A DNA stretch of 64,000 bases from Paractinoplanes ovalisporus (GTDB lineage: Bacteria; Actinomycetota; Actinomycetes; Mycobacteriales; Micromonosporaceae): contig NZ_JAENHP010000013.1 of assembly GCF_016834655.1 (NCBI RefSeq), forward strand, positions 62,001 to 126,000, written 5' to 3'. The notes beneath the pieces are model-generated. The model was not told where the DNA came from and did not search any database. It was given only the letters and a program-made list of their open reading frames with translations. This document shows, in pieces, positions 24,656 to 32,590 of the stretch. Position 1 is the first letter of the stretch; the number at the start of each line of letters is the position of its first letter. Position numbers and translations under genes: made by a program.

Positions 24656-25444
24656 GTGAAACGGGACAGTCGGCTCCGCGCGATCGCCGAGGAGACCGTG
24701 GGCATCGTCGAGCGGGGTGGCTATCCCGGTGCGGACATCGGGCGTCAGGTCGAGAAGGCGGTCGCGGGCACGCGGCTCCACCTCCCCGACGAGCAGCTGC
24801 CTGAGCCGGATCTCCCGCCGGTGGTTGCCCACATCGAGGTGACCGGAGAGACGACCCTGGCCGCCGCGCGGCGGCTCGCGGGTGAGGTGGCCTGCCTCAA
24901 CTTCGCGTCGGCACGGAAGCCGGGCGGTGGCTTTCTGAACGGCGCCGAGGCGCAGGAGGAGTTCCTGGCCCGCAGCTCGGCGCTCTACCCCTGCCTGCGC
25001 GCGGTGGACGACTTCTACGCCTACCACCAGGCCCAAGGCGACCCCGTCTACTCCGACCGCGTCATCTACTCGCCGGCGGTGCCGGTGTTCCGCGACGACC
25101 GGGGTGAACTGCTCGACGAGCCGTACGAGGTCTCGTTCCTGACCTGCGCCGCCCCGAACACGGCGGTGCTCGAGCAGTCCCGGCGCGCCGGCGTTCCGGT
25201 GGTGCTGGAGCGGCGGGCGGCCCGCATCCTGGAGGTCGCGGCCGCCCACGGCCACCGCCGTCTGGTGCTGGGAGCCTGGGGGTGCGGCGTCTTCGGCAAC
25301 GATCCGGCGACGGTTGCCGAGATCTTCGGCCGCACGCTGCGCGACCGCCCCTGGTTCGACGAGGTGGTCTTCGCCGTCCTCGACCACCACCCTGCCGCCC
25401 CGACCCGTTCCGCCTTTGCCGCGGCGTTGAGCCGGGAGCCCTGA
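24656..25444 (+). CDS. TIGR02452-type macrodomain (microbial PARG-like) protein, copy 1
   Basis: A 262-residue protein of the TIGR02452/microbial PARG family, which removes ADP-ribose from modified macromolecules in characterised members. The catalytic signature GGG-x7-QEE is present (PGGGFLNGAEAQEEFLARSS), followed by LYPCLRAVDDFYAYH, IYSPAVPVFRD and GAWGCGVFGNDP. GTG at 24656 was chosen by matching the paralogue that follows. It is tandem with a second copy; a stretch of 69 identical bases (25241-25309 and 26242-26310) shows recent duplication or gene conversion. Confidence 0.9.
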   Translation: MKRDSRLRAIAEETVGIVERGGYPGADIGRQVEKAVAGTRLHLPDEQLPEPDLPPVVAHIEVTGETTLAAARRLAGEVACLNFASARKPGGGFLNGAEAQEEFLARSSALYPCLRAVDDFYAYHQAQGDPVYSDRVIYSPAVPVFRDDRGELLDEPYEVSFLTCAAPNTAVLEQSRRAGVPVVLERRAARILEVAAAHGHRRLVLGAWGCGVFGNDPATVAEIFGRTLRDRPWFDEVVFAVLDHHPAAPTRSAFAAALSREP

Positions 25445-25489
25445 TCCCGAGACCACTGCGCGGAAGCGCGCCTCACGGCAACGCCGCAC

Positions 25490-25528
25490 GGAAGCGTTGA
25501 TCTGAAGCGTTGATCGGAAGCGCTGAAC
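25490..25528. repeat. three 13-bp tandem repeats between the PARG-like genes
   Basis: Units GGAAGCGTTGATC, TGAAGCGTTGATC and GGAAGCGCTGAAC follow each other without gaps. Possible regulator-binding iterons for the second copy, or slippage products. Confidence 0.7.
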
Positions 25529-25644
25529 GGGAGGACGTGCCCGGATGAGGGCGCTGGATCGTGGGCGTCGGCCAGGCAGGGGTGCGGTCCCTGTCGGGGA
25601 TCGTGCTGATGGAAATCGGTCGCGAGGTCGGGTGGCGGGCCGGG

Positions 25645-26436
25645 ATGATGGCCGCCGTGAGCAGTCGGTTGCGGGCCATCGCCCGGGAGACGGTGGCCAT
25701 CGCCGAGCGTGGTGGCTACCCGGGCGCGGACATCGCCCAGCAGGTCGGGCGGGCGGTTGAGGGCACGCGTCTCTATCTGCCGGACGACGCTCTCGACGAA
25801 CCCCCGGCGTCGTCCACCGCCGCGGTGACCGTGACCGGCGAGACGACGCTGGAGGCCGCGCGACGGCTGGGCGGCGACGTCGCCTGTCTGGTCTTCGCGT
25901 CGGCCCGCAACCCCGGCGGCGGCTTCCTCAACGGCGCCCAGGCCCAGGAGGAGAGCCTGGCCCGCGCCTCGGCGCTCTACCCGTGCCTGCGGGCGGCGGG
26001 CGACTTCTACGCGCATCACCGCGCCCACGCCGAGCTGACCTACACCGACCGCGTCATCTACTCCCCCGACGTGCCGGTCTTCCGCGACGACAAGGGCGCC
26101 CTGCTCGCGGACCCTTATCCGGTCACGTTCCTGACCGCCGCCGCGCCGAACCGCTCCGCCATCGCCCGCAACCAGCCCGGCCTGCTGCCCACGGTTCCGA
26201 CCGTGCTCGAACGCCGCGCGACCCGGGTGCTGCGAGTGGCCGCCGCCCACGGCCACCGCCGTCTGGTGCTGGGAGCCTGGGGGTGCGGCGTCTTCGGCAA
26301 CGATCCGGCGGTCGTGGCGGGCGCCTTCGCCACGGCCCTGCGTGCGTCCCCGTGGTTCGACGAAGTGGTCTTCGCCGTGCTCGACAAGGCCCGCGACAGC
26401 CCGACCCGCTCCGCCTTCGCCGCCGCGCTGAACTGA
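25645..26436 (+). CDS. TIGR02452-type macrodomain (microbial PARG-like) protein, copy 2
   Basis: A 263-residue paralogue of the preceding gene with the same catalytic signature (NPGGGFLNGAQAQEESLAR) and the same end (GAWGCGVFGNDPAVV). It differs from copy 1 by an insertion near residue 205 (RNQPGLLPTVPTV). Start is uncertain among ATG 25645, ATG 25648 and GTG 25657; copy 1 starts at the equivalent of the last. Family role is ADP-ribose hydrolysis. The reason for keeping two adjacent copies is unclear; DNA-damage handling is one possibility. Confidence 0.88.
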   Translation: MMAAVSSRLRAIARETVAIAERGGYPGADIAQQVGRAVEGTRLYLPDDALDEPPASSTAAVTVTGETTLEAARRLGGDVACLVFASARNPGGGFLNGAQAQEESLARASALYPCLRAAGDFYAHHRAHAELTYTDRVIYSPDVPVFRDDKGALLADPYPVTFLTAAAPNRSAIARNQPGLLPTVPTVLERRATRVLRVAAAHGHRRLVLGAWGCGVFGNDPAVVAGAFATALRASPWFDEVVFAVLDKARDSPTRSAFAAALN

Positions 26437-26533
26437 CACGCGGCGCAAGCCGAGACACGCCGCGACACAAGCTGCGACGCGACGAGCTGCGACGCGATCG
26501 AGAACGGCCCGCCGCGCGGCGATCGGTCGGAGG

Positions 26534-27172
26534 TCAGGCGCCGGCCAGGTGGGGGCGGTCCCAGTCCGAGGGCAGCGCGACCGGACCCCAGGCCGGGTCG
26601 GGGCGATAGTGGGTCCAGGTGCCGTCGAACGGGAACGCCCCGGCCGCCGCCACGTCGATCAGCTCGCGGCCGGTGGCTCGGATGGCGTCGGCCTGCGACG
26701 GTGTCCAGCGGCCGGGCCGGCCGGTCAGGAAGGCGAACTCGTCCTCGTCCTTCCAGTGGGCCACCCGGTCGGGACTGATCCACACGTCGAGGGCGCGGTC
26801 GCTGCTGTCGATTCCACGCTCCCACCGGACCTGGGGCGCTTCCAGGTTGACGTACCAGCCCTCGAACCCGCCGTCCTCCGCGAAGAACCACCACACCGAC
26901 CACTCGCCGGCGGCCGGGGCGAACTGCACGATGCCGGAACCGCGCCAGGTGGTCTCGCGGCGGACCCGGGGCGCGTCGAAACGTTCCGCCAGCGGCAACT
27001 CACGCAGACCGCGGCCGTCGGCCAGCACCGACTCGATCTGCGGAGAACCGGGCGCGATCCACAGGGCCAGCCCGGCGTCGTCGTCGGTCAGCACCCGGCC
27101 CACCCGGGCGAAGCGGGTTCGGCCCTCCCGGCCGTACCGGTAAAGCACGGTCTCGCCGTGGGCCCAGGGCAC
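26534..27172 (-). CDS. DUF402 domain protein
   Basis: A 212-residue protein whose C-terminal half is a DUF402 (FomD/Ntdp-like) domain: WWFFAEDGGFEGWYVNLEAPQVRW, then SDRALDVWISPDRVAHWKDEDEFAF, which carries the conserved D-x-x-x-D-x-W and K-D-E-D-E-F acidic residues that bind divalent metals and nucleotide or organic phosphates in characterised relatives. The GTG start lies one base after the GNAT stop, so the two genes are coupled. Exact substrate unknown. Confidence 0.85.
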   Translation of the reverse strand: MPWAHGETVLYRYGREGRTRFARVGRVLTDDDAGLALWIAPGSPQIESVLADGRGLRELPLAERFDAPRVRRETTWRGSGIVQFAPAAGEWSVWWFFAEDGGFEGWYVNLEAPQVRWERGIDSSDRALDVWISPDRVAHWKDEDEFAFLTGRPGRWTPSQADAIRATGRELIDVAAAGAFPFDGTWTHYRPDPAWGPVALPSDWDRPHLAGA

Positions 27173-27173
27173 C

Positions 27174-27674
27174 TCAGGCGGTCAGGTCGGCGTACATGAT
27201 GTGCAGGCCGACCCGACCCTGGACGGGGTGGGCGAAGGCGCCGGGCACGGTGCCGACGACGGTGAACCCCAGGCGTTCGTAGATGGCCACGGCCGACTTG
27301 TTCGACTCGGCGACCGCGTTGAACTGCATGCCGGCGTAGCCGTGCTGCCGGGCCCACTCCAGAGCGAACCGGCACAGGGCCGTGCCGACGCCCTGACCTC
27401 GGCTCACGGGAGCGACCATGAAGCTCGCGGTGGCCACGTGGGAGCCGGGGCCGGGCTTGTTGGTGCCGACCTTCGCCGTGCCGAGCACCTCGTCGCCGTC
27501 GACCGCGACCACCGTCTCGCCGGGCGGGGACTCGAGCCAGATCGCCCGGGCCTGCTGCTCGGTCATCGCGGGGTCGTAGGTGAACGTGTCGGCGGCGCGC
27601 ACCACCGACCGGACGATCTCCCACACCTGCGGCCAGTCGGACTCGGTGAACTGCCGGATCAACACGATGCGCAC
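27174..27674 (-). CDS. GNAT-family N-acetyltransferase
   Basis: A 166-residue acetyltransferase. The acetyl-CoA motif is VAPVSRGQGVGTALCRFALEWA (R/Q-x-x-G-x-G/A), followed by AVAESNKSAVAIYERLGFTVVGTVP, the usual motif B. GTG 27674 is chosen because the fold begins at VRIVLIRQFTESDW; a longer frame adds 29 residues without domain character. It is divergent from the UbiA gene (73-base gap) and coupled to the DUF402 gene. Acceptor unknown. Confidence 0.9.
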   Translation of the reverse strand: MRIVLIRQFTESDWPQVWEIVRSVVRAADTFTYDPAMTEQQARAIWLESPPGETVVAVDGDEVLGTAKVGTNKPGPGSHVATASFMVAPVSRGQGVGTALCRFALEWARQHGYAGMQFNAVAESNKSAVAIYERLGFTVVGTVPGAFAHPVQGRVGLHIMYADLTA

Positions 27675-27747
27675 GTTACCCAGTCTTCTCCGTCGCGGTG
27701 GGTAGTTTCTCAGGGCCCTGTCAGCACGGGCAGGGCACGATCCCGGC

Positions 27748-28605
27748 ATGACAGCAGCCACTCTGGTGGTCGCCGTGTCGCGACCCTGGTTCTGGCCGGT
27801 CTCGTGGGTGCCGGCCTATCTGGGCATGGTCCTCGCCGACCGGCAACTCACCCCGGTCGACGTGCCGCGGACCCTGCTGGCGCTGCTCGTTCTGGGCCCG
27901 CTCGTCTGGGGCGCCGTGCTGGCGCAGAACGACCGGCACGACCTCGCCAGCGACCGGATCAACCCCCGTAAGGCCTCGTCGCCCCTGGTCACCGGCGCGG
28001 TCGACCACGCGGCCCTGGCTTCCTGGTACCGCTGGATCGCCGGGGCCGCGCTGGTCGCCGCGCTGTTCGTGAGGCCGCTGTTCGTGCTCGGGGTGGCCGG
28101 TGTGCTGCTGCTCGGCTGGGCCTACAGCGCTCCCCCGCTGCGCCTCAAGACCCGGCCGGGCTGGGACGTCGCGGTCAACGCGCTGGTCGTCGGGGTGGTC
28201 TCGCCCGCCGCGGGCTGGTCGATCACGCACGACCCGTGGGCGTTCCCGTGGCCGTTCGGGCTGATCGGTCTGCTCTTCGCGGCGGCACTCTATGTGCCGA
28301 CCACGGTCACCGACCTGCCCTCCGACACGACGAGCGGAGACACCACTTTCGCCGTACGCTTCGGAGCCCGTACGGCGTACGCAATCGGTCTTCTGCTCTG
28401 GACCGCCGGCCTCGTCACCTCGGTCCTGTGTGCCGCCACCGACACGGTCGTGCCCCGCGACACGCTCGTGCCTCAGCTGTTCACCGTGCCGGTTCTCCTG
28501 GCCGCGTACGCGATCCTGACCCGGCGCCCGAGCATCCCGCGCCTGGCCGTTCTCTCGATCTTCTTCGCGATCCCGACCGCCGGCTTCGCCCTGGCCGTCA
28601 CCTGA
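27748..28605 (+). CDS. UbiA-family prenyltransferase
   Basis: A 285-residue membrane protein with about eight hydrophobic segments. The first aspartate motif is QNDRHDLASDRINPRKASSP (N61, D62, D65, D69), the second is TDLPSDTTSGDTTFAVRFG. Both are needed for Mg-diphosphate binding in UbiA prenyltransferases such as MenA, UbiA and chlorophyll synthases. The second motif resembles chlorophyll-synthase-type or digeranylgeranylglyceryl-type members. Its acceptor substrate is unknown. It overlaps the convergent AfsR-type gene by 8 bases. Confidence 0.88.
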   Translation: MTAATLVVAVSRPWFWPVSWVPAYLGMVLADRQLTPVDVPRTLLALLVLGPLVWGAVLAQNDRHDLASDRINPRKASSPLVTGAVDHAALASWYRWIAGAALVAALFVRPLFVLGVAGVLLLGWAYSAPPLRLKTRPGWDVAVNALVVGVVSPAAGWSITHDPWAFPWPFGLIGLLFAAALYVPTTVTDLPSDTTSGDTTFAVRFGARTAYAIGLLLWTAGLVTSVLCAATDTVVPRDTLVPQLFTVPVLLAAYAILTRRPSIPRLAVLSIFFAIPTAGFALAVT

Positions 28606-31279
28606 GCTTGGCCTTGACCCGCTCGGCGTCGGGATGGCCGAGCTCGCTCAGGATGTCGTGCGCGGCCCGCCACGCCTCCCGGGCCTGATCGTCCCGGCCC
28701 GCGGCCGACTGGGTGTCGCCGATCAGCAGCAGGCTGTCGGCCACCAGGTAGCGGTCGCCGTTCGCCTCGCGCAACCGCAACGCCCGCCGGAAACAGATCA
28801 GCGCCGACCGCGTGTGCCCCATCTCGGCGTGCGCCAGCCCGCGCCCCTCCCACGCGACCGCCTCACCGACCCGGTCGCCGAGCTCGCGGTAGGCCGCGAC
28901 CGACGCGCGGCACATCGCCACCGCCCGTGGCTGGTCGCCGGTGAGGAAATAGACGCAGGCCACGGAGTACAGCGCGAACGCCGATCCGGCCCGCAGCCCC
29001 GCCGTCTCGGAGAGTTGCAGCACCCGGCGCACGTGCCGCAACGCGTCCGGACGCCGCCCCTCGCGCCAGCACAGGTTGGCCAGGTCGCGGTGGGCGCGGG
29101 CCTGACCGCCGCGGTCGCCGTGGGCCTCGAACACGCCGAGCGCGTCGCGGGCCAGCCCGGCCGCCTCGTCATAGCGTCCGAGCCGGGCGTGGGCCAGCCC
29201 CAGGATGCGCAGCGTCTGCCCCTGGCCGGAGGCGTCACCGAGCCGGCGCGCGGCGTGCAGCGCCACGTGCAGCACGGCGATCAGCTCGTCCCACCAGCCG
29301 CGCCGGTCGAGAAAGGTGACCAGCGTCAGCGCGAGCCGCAGGGCGTGCGCCAGATGTCCGGAGGTGTACGCCTGCTCGACCGCGGCCAGCAGCACCGGCC
29401 GTTCCGCGGACAGCCAGGCGGCGGCCTGTGTGTCGGTGCGGAACGCCTGCGCGGTGACCCCGTCCGCCGCCGGGTCCAGGGTGATCTCGTCGCGGTGCGG
29501 ATAGAGCAGACCGTCCGCCGCGTCCGCGCTGTGCAGATAGAAGTCGAGCACCCGGCGCAGAGGCTCTTCGCCGTCGTCGCTGAGAACCAGTTCCCCCGCG
29601 TACGCCTTCAGCAGGTCGTGCATCGTGAAGCGCGCCTCCACGTGCTCGACGATCAGATGCGCGTCGGCCAGCTCGGCCAGCAGCTCGCCGGCCCGCCGCA
29701 CCGGAACGCCGAGCAGGGCGGCCGCGGCGGGGGCGGTGACGTCCGGGCCGCAGTGCAGTCCGAGCAGGCGGAACAGCTCGGCCGCGGCGTCGCTGAGCCC
29801 CTCGTACGACCAGGACAGCACCGTGCGGACGTCGATGCTGCGGTCCACGCTCGACAGCGCGTCCAGCCGGTCCCCGGCCTCGCGCAGCTCCCCGACCAGC
29901 GCGGCCAGAGCGAACCGCCGATGCACCGCGGCCCGCGTCGCGACCAGGGTCATGGCCAGCGGCAGCCGGGCGCAACGGTCGATGATCTCGTCGACCGCCC
30001 CCGGTTCCGCGGCCACCCGGTCGGCGCCGAGCCGGGCCGCCAGCAACCGCCGCGACTCGGCGACGCTGGGCAGGTCGAGGTTCAGCGGGTAGGCGCCGTC
30101 GGTCACCACCAGCGCCGGCAGCAGGTGGCGGCTGGTCACCACGGCCAGGCAGCCGGGCGAGCCGGGCAGCAGCGGCCGCACGTGCTCGGCGTCGCGCGCG
30201 TTGTCGAGCAGCACCAGCATCCGCCGCCCGGCCACGAGCCGCCGGTACATGCTGACCTGCGCGGCCAGGGTCACCGGGACGGCCGGGGGCGGCACGTCGA
30301 ACGCCTCCAGGAAGCCGCGCACCGCCTCGGCGGCCGTGGTCACCAAGCCGCGCGGGGCGTATCCGCGCAGGTTGACGTGCAGAATGCCGTCGGGGAACCG
30401 TCCGGCCACGGTCGAGGCCCAGTGCACCGCGAGCGCCGTCTTGCCGACGCCGGCCGTGCCCGAGATGACGATCAGCGGCTGGCCGACGGCGGTGTCGAGG
30501 GCGGCCAGTTCGGCGTGGCGACCGGCGAAACCGGGCACGCCGGTCGGGAGCTGGGCCGGTCGCTCCCGCATCGGCTCGCTGAGCGCGGCCCGGTGCGCCT
30601 CGGTGAGTTCCGGGCCGGGTTCGATGCCGAGTTCGCCGACGAGCGTTTTCCTCGTACGGGCGTAGCAGTCGAGCGCCTCGGCGGTGCGCCCGGCGCGGTG
30701 CAGGGCCCGGATCAGCGCGGCCGCCAGGGGCTCGACCAGGGGATGCTCCTCGACCAGGCCGCTCAGCGTGTCGGCCGCCGGCCCCGGCTCGGCCACCGCC
30801 GACCAGGCGATCACCGTGTCGAGGTGGCGGCGCGACCAGGCGTCGCGGGTCTCGGCCGCCCACCGGCCGGGCAGACCGGCCAGGGGTGTGCCGCGCCAGC
30901 AGGCCAGCGCCTCGTCGAGCAGCTTCCGGGGTGCCGGGTCGTCGCGGGCCCGGTCGCCGAGGCGCCGGTAGCGGTGCAGGTCGACCTCGTCCGGCTCGAC
31001 GTCGAGCCGGTAGCCGCCGGACGTGCCGGTCAGCGCCGTGTGGTCGCCGGTCAGCCGCAGGAGCTGCCGCACCCGGGCGATGTGGACGTGCACGGCCCGC
31101 CGCGCGGCGGCCGGCGGGTCGTCGTCCCAGAGCCGGGCGATCAGGCTCTCGGCCGGCACCACCCGGCCGGCGTCGGCGAGCAGGGCGGCCAGGACGAGCC
31201 GCTGCTGGGGCGGGCCGGCGTCGAGGCGACGGCCGTCCGTCCACACCTCCACCGGGCCGAGGAGCCGGAACTCACGCAA
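28598..31279 (-). CDS. AfsR/SARP-family transcriptional regulator (BTAD + NB-ARC + TPR)
   Basis: An 893-residue regulator. Residues 1-95 are the OmpR-like winged helix (MREFRLLGPVEVW; PQQRLVLAALLADAGRVVP). Residues 95-245 are the BTAD domain (EVDLHRYRRLGDRAR...). The NB-ARC ATPase carries the P-loop GTAGVGKTALAVHWA and the Walker B MLVLLDNARDAEHV. The C-terminal third consists of TPR repeats (GQTLRILGLAHARLGRYDEA). Such proteins activate secondary-metabolism genes in actinomycetes. It is adjacent to the enediyne cluster and could regulate it, but the link is an inference. TTG start with GAGGGGGA six bases upstream. A 32-bp repeat array lies just upstream. Confidence 0.93.
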   Translation of the reverse strand: MREFRLLGPVEVWTDGRRLDAGPPQQRLVLAALLADAGRVVPAESLIARLWDDDPPAAARRAVHVHIARVRQLLRLTGDHTALTGTSGGYRLDVEPDEVDLHRYRRLGDRARDDPAPRKLLDEALACWRGTPLAGLPGRWAAETRDAWSRRHLDTVIAWSAVAEPGPAADTLSGLVEEHPLVEPLAAALIRALHRAGRTAEALDCYARTRKTLVGELGIEPGPELTEAHRAALSEPMRERPAQLPTGVPGFAGRHAELAALDTAVGQPLIVISGTAGVGKTALAVHWASTVAGRFPDGILHVNLRGYAPRGLVTTAAEAVRGFLEAFDVPPPAVPVTLAAQVSMYRRLVAGRRMLVLLDNARDAEHVRPLLPGSPGCLAVVTSRHLLPALVVTDGAYPLNLDLPSVAESRRLLAARLGADRVAAEPGAVDEIIDRCARLPLAMTLVATRAAVHRRFALAALVGELREAGDRLDALSSVDRSIDVRTVLSWSYEGLSDAAAELFRLLGLHCGPDVTAPAAAALLGVPVRRAGELLAELADAHLIVEHVEARFTMHDLLKAYAGELVLSDDGEEPLRRVLDFYLHSADAADGLLYPHRDEITLDPAADGVTAQAFRTDTQAAAWLSAERPVLLAAVEQAYTSGHLAHALRLALTLVTFLDRRGWWDELIAVLHVALHAARRLGDASGQGQTLRILGLAHARLGRYDEAAGLARDALGVFEAHGDRGGQARAHRDLANLCWREGRRPDALRHVRRVLQLSETAGLRAGSAFALYSVACVYFLTGDQPRAVAMCRASVAAYRELGDRVGEAVAWEGRGLAHAEMGHTRSALICFRRALRLREANGDRYLVADSLLLIGDTQSAAGRDDQAREAWRAAHDILSELGHPDAERVKAKLR

Positions 31280-31341
31280 CGCGCATCCCCCTCGATGCTG
31301 TCGGTGGTCTCGTTCTTCTGCTCTCTGGTCACGTCTCTCGT

Positions 31342-31499
31342 CACCCCGATGCGGGCAACGGCGAGCGGTTGTTCACGCCGATGCTGGCAACGGCGGGCCG
31401 TTGGTCACCCCGATGCGGGCAACGGCGGGCCGTTGGTCACCCCGATGCAGGCAACGGCGAGCTGTTGTTCACGCCGATGCTGGCAATACCGGGCAACAC
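31342..31499. repeat. array of five 32-bp direct repeats
   Basis: Units begin at 31342, 31374, 31406, 31438 and 31470, exactly 32 bases apart; the last is partial. Each starts CAC(C/G)CCGATGC and contains CAACGGCGGGCCGTTG, itself a palindrome, in a few variants. There are no spacers, so this is not a CRISPR array. It lies in the 341-base gap between the AfsR-type gene (31279) and the lipase gene (31621). Confidence 0.9.
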
Positions 31500-31550
31500 C
31501 TCTGCCCGATTTATCAGTTCTTATCAGTGCACCCGGTCTCGAAGGTGACA

Positions 31551-31568
31551 CGCCAACAATCCGCCAAC
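31551..31568 (+). promoter_or_regulatory. SARP-like direct heptamer repeat
   Basis: CGCCAAC occurs at 31551 and 31562, eleven bases apart, and a weaker CGCCGTC follows at about 31571. SARP regulators bind heptamer direct repeats spaced by one helical turn. The site lies about 55 bases before the lipase gene and next to a SARP gene. It could be the target of that regulator. Confidence 0.3.
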
Positions 31569-31620
31569 ACCGCCGTCGCACTCTTCGATGCGTCCATGAC
31601 ACGCACTTCGGAGGTCATCA

Positions 31621-32547
31621 ATGCGAAACTCACTCGCGGTGCTGGTGACGGCCGCGGCGGTCGCGTCCGGCCTGGCCCTGGCCGCGCCGGCCCAAGCCGC
31701 GCCGACTCCGGTCGCCGCCGCGGCATCCGCGCCGATCCAGGCGGCCGCCGTGCCGCCCCGCAACGACTCGCTCAACGAACCGATCTACTGGGTGCACGGG
31801 ATCATGCGGGAGAACCCGCCGTCGGCCAACTGCGCCGGCACCTGGAACGCGGCGATCGGCCGCTACCGCGCGCTGGGCGCCCGCGGGCCGCAGCACACCG
31901 TCGCCTATTACACGAAGGACCGCAGCTGCAACACGAGGATCGGGAACTTCGGCAACCGGGCCGGCAACCTCGACGACATCGGCAAGGCGCTGGCCTGGGA
32001 CATCTACAACCGCTACACGCGGCGCAACATCTCGGTCGACGCCGTGGGCCACTCGATGGGCGGCCTGATCATCCGGGCCGCGATCACGGGCGTCCAGAAG
32101 AAGCTGCGCGGCTGGCCGCCGCGGCTCTATGTGGAAGACGTGGTCACCTTCAGCACGCCGCACACCGGGGCGGGTTTCGCCCGGCTCTGCGGCGGCCAGT
32201 GCGTCGACATGCGGCCGGGGTCGGCGTTCCTGAAGTGGCTGAGCAAGAACCCGCAGTCGACCCAGGGAACCGACTGGACGCTGCTCGGCGCCGGTGACGA
32301 CGACCTCGTCTCGTGGCAGTCGGCCGTCTCGAACAACCCGAAGGCCGCGGGCGGCATGTCGGCCGGCCACAAGGTGGTCTTCATCAGCAAGCAGGGCCTC
32401 GAGCACGGCGTCATCCACAAGAAGACGTCCGGTGCGTACAAGTCCCGGTACTGGAACTTCTATCAGAACCGCTGGATCGTGCAGAACCGCGGCGCGAGCC
32501 CGGTGGTGGTCGCCCGCAACGCCAGCTTCTTCTGGCGCCTCTGGTAG
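31621..32547 (+). CDS. secreted triacylglycerol-lipase-like alpha/beta hydrolase
   Basis: A 308-residue exported protein; the signal peptide MRNSLAVLVTAAAVASGLAL ends about residue 27 (AQA). The hydrolase fold is shown by the oxyanion HG region (IYWVHGIMRENPP), the nucleophile elbow VGHSMGGLIIRA, the acid GAGDDDLVSW and the His region GLEHGVIH. It fits bacterial family I-type lipases or esterases; the chain length specificity cannot be read. GGAGG precedes the ATG. Conserved Cys pairs (NCAGT, SCNTR) suggest disulfides outside the cell. Confidence 0.88.
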   Translation: MRNSLAVLVTAAAVASGLALAAPAQAAPTPVAAAASAPIQAAAVPPRNDSLNEPIYWVHGIMRENPPSANCAGTWNAAIGRYRALGARGPQHTVAYYTKDRSCNTRIGNFGNRAGNLDDIGKALAWDIYNRYTRRNISVDAVGHSMGGLIIRAAITGVQKKLRGWPPRLYVEDVVTFSTPHTGAGFARLCGGQCVDMRPGSAFLKWLSKNPQSTQGTDWTLLGAGDDDLVSWQSAVSNNPKAAGGMSAGHKVVFISKQGLEHGVIHKKTSGAYKSRYWNFYQNRWIVQNRGASPVVVARNASFFWRLW

Positions 32548-32553
32548 ACGAGC

Positions 32554-32590
32554 GGTGGCCGGTCCGCGGCATACGGACCGGCCACCTTTC
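32554..32590 (+). terminator. hairpin between lipase and FAD monooxygenase genes
   Basis: A perfect 13-bp stem (GGTGGCCGGTCCG / CGGACCGGCCACC) with a 7-base loop followed by TTT. The genes on both sides converge, so it can act in both directions. Confidence 0.75.

Noticed and set aside
31342..31499. CRISPR-like array
   Set aside because: Repeats are head-to-tail with no spacers, vary between units, and no cas gene is present.
28634..31648. 1004-residue plus-strand frame
   Set aside because: Antisense to the AfsR-type regulator with its P-loop and TPR features; no domain on this strand.
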